Below, piece by piece: positions 58,725 through 64,000 of a stretch of DNA of 64,000 nucleotides. Location of the stretch: contig CANHGR010000003.1 of NCBI GenBank assembly GCA_947460875.1, positions 62,001-126,000 on the forward strand, in the 5' to 3' direction. A program made the position numbers and the translations under genes. Within the stretch, counting starts at the first letter, position 1, and each line of letters starts with the position of its first letter. The stretch is from Sphingobacteriaceae bacterium. Lineage in GTDB: Bacteria; Bacteroidota; Bacteroidia; Sphingobacteriales; Sphingobacteriaceae. The notes beneath the pieces are model-generated. The model was given only the letters and a program-made list of their open reading frames with translations. It searched no databases and had not been told where the DNA came from.

Positions 58725-61010
58725 ATGACATTTAAAGCAATTTACACCATTCTTATATGCCTGCTATTTTCAGTGGCGGCACAAGCAAAAGTTTTAGTTT
58801 ACAGTGGCAAAGTAATCGATTCCAGTACAAAATTGCCACTTCCAGGTGCTGCGGTTTCCATACCAGATCTTAGAATATCTGGAATTACAAATCAAAATGG
58901 CGAGTTCACGTTCAACAATACACCGGCTCAAGGCCGTTTCTTAATAGAAATAAAATATATCGGATACAAAACGCTTACTCAGCTGCTTGATTTTTCAAAT
59001 CCCGTGTCAGATTTTTTGCTTCAACCTAGTGTTATTGAGGCTGCAGAAGTAGTCGTTACGGGTTCGGCCTTTAGCTCAGATAGTAAAAAGAATAGTACGT
59101 CAGTTTCATCCGTTACAAAAGATCAATTGGTTAACAGGCCATCAACAAACTTGATAGATGCGATCTCAAAAATACCTGGCGTTTCCCAGGTGACTACCGG
59201 CGGCGGCATTTCAAAACCCGTAATCCGCGGATTGAGTTATAATCGAGTGCTCACGCTTGTCGACGGAACGAAACAAGAAGGTCAGCAGTGGGGTGATGAA
59301 CATGGCATTGAAGTAGATCAGTATGGTGCAGAGCGTATTGAAATTCTTCGGGGAGCCGCTAGTTTACTTTATGGTTCCGACGCCCTGGGGGGAGTAATTA
59401 ATGTCTTAGATGCCATCCCTCCAGCCGATGGCGATATCAGAGGAGAAGTTCTTTCCAACTTTGCTACTAACAACGGAATGAGCTCCAGTTCTGCCATGCT
59501 GCAAGGTAATTCAAGTGGACTTGTCTGGCGTGCTAGAAGCACCTACAAGAGTGCATTTGCTTACAATACACCAGAAGGACGCATCCCAAATACGGGATAT
59601 AAAGAAAACGCTTATAGCGGCGAAATCGGCCTAAATAAACAATGGGGATACAGTCATTTAAATTTATCCAGTTTTAGAACTGACCTTGGTCTTCCGGATT
59701 TTGAAAGAAACGGCGCCGGGCAGTTTAAAGATGAGAATGGCAATGTTTTCTCTTCTTCGCAGCTAAAAAGTCGAGAGATGTTGCTGCCCTATCAGAACGT
59801 CCGCCATTATAAGGCGGCACTCAATAGCAATATACTATTAGGCCCTACTCATCTACGTTCAACTTTTTCTTTCCAGAATAACCAACGACGAGAGTTTGAA
59901 GCAAGTACGGTCGATCCAACGCTATTTTTCGATTTAAAAACTTACAGCTTTGATCTTAAATACTATCTTCCGGAAGCTAAAGGATGGGAAAAAGTTATTG
60001 GAGCGTCTGGGGCAAGCCAAAGCAGCAGAAACAAGGCAGAAGAGCTGCTGATTCCTGATTATGACGCATTAAATTATGGGATTTTTACCTACGCAAAAAA
60101 GACTTGGAAAAAGTCCACTTTCAATCTTGGTGCGCGATTCGACTATCGGCAAATTCAAGGCATTGAGATGGAGGAGGAGGGATCACCAAAATTTTCTGAT
60201 TTCAAAAACGATTTCTCAAATGTTAGTGGCGCACTAGGCTTTACGCATGAGTTTACCGATAAACTTAATCTTAAATCAAACTTAGGAACAGCATTCAGAG
60301 CCCCGAACATTGCCGAGTTAAGTTCTGAGGGAGTGCATGAAGGCACATTTAGATATGAGTTAGGTAATGTAGCCCTCAAACCTGAATACAGCTACTATGG
60401 TGATGTTTCTTTAGAGTATAATACGGGTACTCTAAGCGCAGGATTAAATTTTTACTATAATTCAATAAATAACTATATCTACAACAGGCAAGATAATAAT
60501 GAGACCATCATTGCAGAAGGTGATTTATTACCTTTCTATCGGTATGTTCAAGACAACGCAACTCTCTATGGAACTGAGGCGACGCTAACCCTTCATCCGG
60601 TAGAGTTGATACACTTTGAAAATAGTTTCTCGTTCACCCGTGCTCAAAATAAAGCTACAGGAAACCCTCTTCCCTTTATTCCGGCTGCCACCCTAAGAAA
60701 TGAATTACGTATTGAACCTGGAGCAGAGAATAATTCAAGGCACAACTATTTTTCTATAGAGCTTCAAAATTCATTTAGACAAAATAGGATTGATAAATTT
60801 GAAACTCAAAATCCTGCTTACACCCTCGTAAACATAGCCGCCGGCACAAGCTTCAACTTAAATAAGCAAACAATACGGTTTAATCTTTCTGCTAACAATC
60901 TGTTTGATAAGGCTTATACCGAACACCTCAGTCGCTTAAAATACGTAGGGATTTTAAATCAAGGTAGGAATATATCATTTGGGATATATGTTCCGCTATC
61001 ATTGCAATGA
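58725..61010 (+). CDS. ZnuD-like TonB-dependent outer-membrane receptor
   Basis: The 761-residue receptor starts MTFKAIYTILICLLFSVAAQ (signal peptide), then a CarboxypepD_reg-like domain (VYSGKVIDSSTKLPLPGAAVSI) at residues 25-100. The plug follows (VVVTGSAFSSDSKKN, AISKIPGVSQVTTGGGISKPVIRGLSYNRVLTLVDG, QWGDEHGIEVDQYGAERIEILRGAASLLYGSDALGGVINV) and a beta-barrel with FRAPNIAELSSEGVHEGTFRYELGN and YVQDNATLYGTEA, patterns shared with the zinc receptor ZnuD. A longer start at 58695 adds ten residues. The upstream His/Cys protein supports a metal substrate. A terminator follows the stop. Confidence 0.88.
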   Translation: MTFKAIYTILICLLFSVAAQAKVLVYSGKVIDSSTKLPLPGAAVSIPDLRISGITNQNGEFTFNNTPAQGRFLIEIKYIGYKTLTQLLDFSNPVSDFLLQPSVIEAAEVVVTGSAFSSDSKKNSTSVSSVTKDQLVNRPSTNLIDAISKIPGVSQVTTGGGISKPVIRGLSYNRVLTLVDGTKQEGQQWGDEHGIEVDQYGAERIEILRGAASLLYGSDALGGVINVLDAIPPADGDIRGEVLSNFATNNGMSSSSAMLQGNSSGLVWRARSTYKSAFAYNTPEGRIPNTGYKENAYSGEIGLNKQWGYSHLNLSSFRTDLGLPDFERNGAGQFKDENGNVFSSSQLKSREMLLPYQNVRHYKAALNSNILLGPTHLRSTFSFQNNQRREFEASTVDPTLFFDLKTYSFDLKYYLPEAKGWEKVIGASGASQSSRNKAEELLIPDYDALNYGIFTYAKKTWKKSTFNLGARFDYRQIQGIEMEEEGSPKFSDFKNDFSNVSGALGFTHEFTDKLNLKSNLGTAFRAPNIAELSSEGVHEGTFRYELGNVALKPEYSYYGDVSLEYNTGTLSAGLNFYYNSINNYIYNRQDNNETIIAEGDLLPFYRYVQDNATLYGTEATLTLHPVELIHFENSFSFTRAQNKATGNPLPFIPAATLRNELRIEPGAENNSRHNYFSIELQNSFRQNRIDKFETQNPAYTLVNIAAGTSFNLNKQTIRFNLSANNLFDKAYTEHLSRLKYVGILNQGRNISFGIYVPLSLQ

Positions 61011-61045
61011 TACATACGGAAAATCCTCTTAGACCTTTTTAGATG

Positions 61046-61082
61046 AAAAGCAGTAATTCTCATACGGGAATTGCTGCTTTTT
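61046..61082 (+). terminator. Rho-independent terminator after the TonB receptor gene
   Basis: AAAAGCAGTAATTC (61046-61059) pairs with GAATTGCTGCTTTT (from 61068, with one T-G pair) around an 8-base loop and runs into T. Confidence 0.88.
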
Positions 61083-61154
61083 GAAACCTAAAGACGCGTG
61101 TTTTTATCCCCGTCCAAATTTTGAAGTTAAAACACACTTTGATTAGTCGTCGGC

Positions 61155-61438
61155 TTACATGTCGTCTTCTCTAATTACCTGCTTTGTAGAAGTAACCCGA
61201 TCTACTCTTCCGCTACTCGCGCCGAGAGTTAGGGCAATAATTATAATCATTAATACAGCCGCACCAAGTACCCAAACCCATGGTTCGGCAAACCAAGTTG
61301 TGGCTTTGTAGTCACAGTTGAGTTGGATTTGCTACTTTCAACAGCGCTGTGTTGTCCGAATGCTGCCATCTGCAACAAACTCAATAAAAGGCTCGGCATG
61401 ATAAGTTTTAGATACGAGGAGTTCATAATTTGTTTCAT
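61155..61438 (-). pseudogene. Frameshifted small membrane protein gene
   Basis: The first frame gives MKQIMNSSYLKLIMPSLLLS, a signal peptide and the start of a mature region, then runs out of frame near 61320. A second frame continues DYKATTWFAEPWVWVLGAAV and LMIIIIALTLGASSGRVDRV to a stop at 61155. Together they make a small exported protein with one membrane helix. One single-base indel explains the break. It may be a real pseudogene or an assembly error. Confidence 0.6.
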
Positions 61439-61541
61439 GTTAAGTAGATTAAATAGTGTAATTCTTAAACAAGCGCTTAATTAAAATGTTTTAGTCTAAG
61501 AAACAATGAAAGCTTTACATTTGTTCAAATTATCAATATCT

Positions 61542-62627
61542 ATGACTGTTCTTAAAAAGCCTATAATTTCTATTCTAGGCCTAACTTTAGCATTAAATTT
61601 GTCATGTACATCGGGTGAGGGTAAATCAGCAGGGATCAGTAATGCTGATTCTGCTTCAGATTCCGCTGCTGAAGACAGCGCTCAAACGGTCTCGGTTAGT
61701 AGCTATGAAGCAAAGAAATTTATTCCTAATGAGCTTGGAAAAGTAATGGTACTTGAATACCATTTAATAGGAGAACCGGAAGATCGATGGAGACGCACAC
61801 CCGCCAACTTTAGAAAAGACATGCAATTTTTATATGATAATAATTTTTATCCGGTTTCTGTTTTAGACTTAGGCGCGGGTAACTTAAATGTACCAGCGGG
61901 CAAAACACCCTTTGCCATTACCCTCGACGATTCAAGCGCCGGGCAGTTCCGTTTCATCAACAAAAATGGAAAGCTTGAAATAGACCCCCAATGTGCCCTG
62001 GGCATTATGGAAGATTTTAAAAAGAAGCATTCTGATTTTCCGCTAACAGCAACCTTTTATGTATTGCCAGCCATTAAACCAAACCTACGTTTGTTTGCCC
62101 AACCAGAAAATAAAAAACAGAAACTGGAGTGGTTGATTAAGAATGGTTATGAAGTAGGCAGTCATAGCTGGTATCATGTTCCGCTAAGTAAATTGAACGA
62201 CGCTGAAACGCAGAAACACCTTGGCATGTTTGTGAAAGAAATCAAAGAATTTCTTCCGAAGTACGAAGTTCAAAGCCTTGCCTTGCCACTAGGTGAGCGC
62301 GCTAAAAACAAAAGTCTTGAGTCAAAAGGTTCGTTCGAAGGAACAAAATATAACCACAAAGTGGTCCTGTTGGTTGGATCGGCAACTTCATCATCGCCCT
62401 ATTCCAAAAAGTTTTCTCCGCTTGCGGTGCAACGCGTTCAGGCCGGCGACATGGATTGGGGCATCATCGCATTTGCAGATCAAATGGTCAAAAACAAGAC
62501 AAGATTTATTAGCGATGGCGATCCGAAAACTATTACGGCTCCTGCGAAACTGAAAGAAGACCTGAACCCGGCTTTGGCTTCAAAATATAAGATTCAATGG
62601 GTGGCCGACACGGCGAGTACAAAATAG
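61542..62627 (+). CDS. Polysaccharide deacetylase family lipoprotein
   Basis: The product (361 residues from MTVLKKP) has a lipobox (LALNLSCTSG) and an acidic linker, then a NodB-like CE4 domain: KVMVLEYHLIG, FAITLDDSSAGQFRF (motif 1 Asp), GYEVGSHSWYHVPLS with the HSxxH metal motif, and LALPLGERA near the end. CE4 enzymes remove acetyl groups from chitin- or peptidoglycan-type sugars. Here the enzyme is anchored outside the cytoplasm. A start at 61506 adds 12 residues before the signal. It follows the frameshifted gene divergently. Confidence 0.85.
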   Translation: MTVLKKPIISILGLTLALNLSCTSGEGKSAGISNADSASDSAAEDSAQTVSVSSYEAKKFIPNELGKVMVLEYHLIGEPEDRWRRTPANFRKDMQFLYDNNFYPVSVLDLGAGNLNVPAGKTPFAITLDDSSAGQFRFINKNGKLEIDPQCALGIMEDFKKKHSDFPLTATFYVLPAIKPNLRLFAQPENKKQKLEWLIKNGYEVGSHSWYHVPLSKLNDAETQKHLGMFVKEIKEFLPKYEVQSLALPLGERAKNKSLESKGSFEGTKYNHKVVLLVGSATSSSPYSKKFSPLAVQRVQAGDMDWGIIAFADQMVKNKTRFISDGDPKTITAPAKLKEDLNPALASKYKIQWVADTASTK

Positions 62628-62788
62628 CAACACGATTTTAAGAAAAGCAGAGCCACTGATTCTTTGGTTAATGCAGTCCTGCTGTAGTTTTCCCAGATCA
62701 ATCCCCTGACAGAAAACTGCCGCGTCAATCAGGTTTAAATTGAAAAATCCGTGGTTCTTCGGATAAATCTACTTCTGAAATTACCCGT

Positions 62789-64000
62789 TTAAAATTTACC
62801 GGCCAGGTGCTTGATAATATCTTCAATACCAACTTTCTTTTGTTCGCCACTCTGCATATTTTTCAATGTCAGCTTTCCAGATGCAATTTCATCACTGCCA
62901 ATTAAGATCACAAATGCAATTTTTTTATCGTTGGCATAGTCCATCTGTTTTTTGATTTTGGCTTGCTTGGGGTATAATTCTGAAGCAATCCCCGCATCTC
63001 TTAGTTGTTGAAGAACCGGCAATGCATATCGTTCTGACTCTTCATCGAAATTAACAATCATTGCTTTGGTAGTCTGTTCTGAACTCTCAGGAAAAAGACT
63101 AAGCTCCTCCAAAACGTCGTAGATCCGGTCTGCACCAAATGATATTCCCACCCCCGTCAATCCCTTTAATCCGAACATACCGGTAAGATCGTCATACCGG
63201 CCTCCGCCGCCAATGCTGCCCATCGAAACTTCATTGGTCTTTACTTCAAAAATAGCTCCAGTGTAGTAATTAAGGCCGCGGGCAAGGGTGATATCAAGGC
63301 TGAGGCATGAGGTCTGAGGTCTGAGTTGATTTACAAATGAAAAAATAGTTTCTATTTCGGCTATTCCTTTCAGCCCGGCCTCAGACGATGCCAGAACGGT
63401 TTTCAAAGTGCTTATTTTTTCATCGTTTGATCCTTCGAGTAAGATGATTGGTTTTAGTTTTTCAATATCAGCCGTCGTAAAACCTCTTTCTATAAGCTCT
63501 TTTGAAACTCCGTCTAATCCAATTTTATCTAACTTATCAATAGCTACGGTCATTTCAACGATTAGCTCCGGTTTGCCAATAATTTCTGCTATCCCCGAAA
63601 GGATTTTTCGGTTATTAATTTTTATGGTAAATTCCTTTAAGCCTAACTTGCTAAGCGCTTCCTGATAGATCAGTATAAATTCTGCTTCATTTAGCAAACT
63701 ATCTGATCCTACAACATCGGCATCACATTGAAAAAATTCGCGATATCGACCCTTTTGCGGCCTATCTGCGCGCCATACCGGTTGAATTTGAAAACGCTTA
63801 AATGGCAGGGTGATATCATTTTGATGCATCACCACATAACGGGCAAAAGGAACCGTGAGATCGTAGCGGAGAGCCTTTTCAGAAATCAAGGGTGTGATGA
63901 CCTGCGAGTTAAGAGTTGTGAGGTCTGGAGCTTTGGATAAAAAATCACCACTATTCAAAATTTTAAAAATCAGCTTATCGCCTTCGTCTCCATACTTCCC
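62789..64000 (-). CDS. hisS: Histidyl-tRNA synthetase, N-terminus beyond window
   Basis: The visible 400-odd residues lack only the enzyme's N-terminus, which lies off the right edge. Motif 2 is intact ([51 protein letters not shown]), followed by the HisA-signature [19 protein letters not shown], motif 3 [29 protein letters not shown], and a C-terminal anticodon-binding domain ([23 protein letters not shown]). Two stretches in the gene are arrays of a heptanucleotide (GAG-type units at 63302-63329 and 63906-63926) that translate into atypical residues; the frame and key motifs remain intact. Confidence 0.93.
   Translation of the reverse strand, partial: GKYGDEGDKLIFKILNSGDFLSKAPDLTTLNSQVITPLISEKALRYDLTVPFARYVVMHQNDITLPFKRFQIQPVWRADRPQKGRYREFFQCDADVVGSDSLLNEAEFILIYQEALSKLGLKEFTIKINNRKILSGIAEIIGKPELIVEMTVAIDKLDKIGLDGVSKELIERGFTTADIEKLKPIILLEGSNDEKISTLKTVLASSEAGLKGIAEIETIFSFVNQLRPQTSCLSLDITLARGLNYYTGAIFEVKTNEVSMGSIGGGGRYDDLTGMFGLKGLTGVGISFGADRIYDVLEELSLFPESSEQTTKAMIVNFDEESERYALPVLQQLRDAGIASELYPKQAKIKKQMDYANDKKIAFVILIGSDEIASGKLTLKNMQSGEQKKVGIEDIIKHLAGKF

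Noticed and set aside
1-64000. tRNA, rRNA and CRISPR features
   Set aside because: No tRNA-like cloverleaf, rRNA segment or regularly spaced identical repeat was found by eye in the gaps.

Overview
The window looks like chromosomal DNA from a Bacteroidota bacterium, most likely of the Sphingobacteriales (Pedobacter-like). The reasons are the family content (DUF1501/DUF1800, DUF4270, a half-length GT5 'starch synthase' next to panC, an LpxC-FabZ fusion, PorX, DUF6265, DUF6728, short C-x-C or SC-type lipoprotein signals), the AT-rich sequence, and several promoters of the Bacteroidota type (TTTG, 19 nt, TAnnTTTG). No rRNA, tRNA, CRISPR array, phage module or complete insertion sequence was seen. 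Most of the window is housekeeping.

Layout. 1-1725: a DUF1501/DUF1800 pair. 2.1-3.9 kb: a small islet (b561-like membrane protein, YceI protein, short secreted peptide) between two diverged direct repeats that copy the 3' end of glmS. 3.9-8.0 kb, minus: glmS, a DUF4270 lipoprotein and a truncated glycogen-synthase-like protein. 8.2-14.5 kb, plus: panC, panD, rfaE2, an acyl-CoA dehydrogenase, a TlpA-like thioredoxin lipoprotein and an M1 aminopeptidase. 14.5-15.3 kb: a holin-like membrane protein and a lipoprotein whose starts abut head to head. 15.4-20.1 kb: rimP-nusA-infB. 20.1-25.1 kb: an MsbA-type exporter, a glycosyltransferase, meaB and an Xaa-Pro aminopeptidase. 25.3-29.4 kb: an OmpA protein, a 44-residue DUF6728 protein, RidA and RecG. 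29.5-32.7 kb: an MFS carrier, a decayed PLDc_N gene and an ABC exporter.

32.8-36.9 kb, minus: frr and pyrH, then rplM-rpsI-rpsB-tsf with a clear promoter and terminator. 37.2-44.4 kb is looser: a small MscS channel, glycerate dehydrogenase and glycerate kinase, a pterin dehydratase, small proteins and alanine dehydrogenase, separated by three long decayed spacers of about 600-870 bp. One spacer carries a cobalamin-riboswitch-like core with no gene behind it. 44.4-46.4 kb: tsaE and porX (type IX secretion regulator). 46.5-51.7 kb: an HD phosphohydrolase and lpxD-lpxC/fabZ-lpxA plus a lone ABC ATPase. 51.7-58.2 kb: an SMP-30 lactonase, efp, 5-formyl-THF cyclo-ligase, an ApbE-DUF2271 fusion with a PepSY-type membrane protein, exonuclease III, a cyclophilin and a hypothetical protein. 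58.3-61.0 kb: a His/Cys-rich small membrane-anchored protein followed by a ZnuD-like TonB receptor. 61.1-64.0 kb: a frameshifted small membrane gene, a polysaccharide deacetylase and most of hisS.

The most interesting items are the glmS-tail islet with its displaced glmS stop, the His/Cys protein plus ZnuD-like receptor pair, heptanucleotide repeat arrays inside hisS coding sequence, the terminator-like hairpin at the very start of the rimP-nusA-infB transcript, and the orphan riboswitch-like relic.
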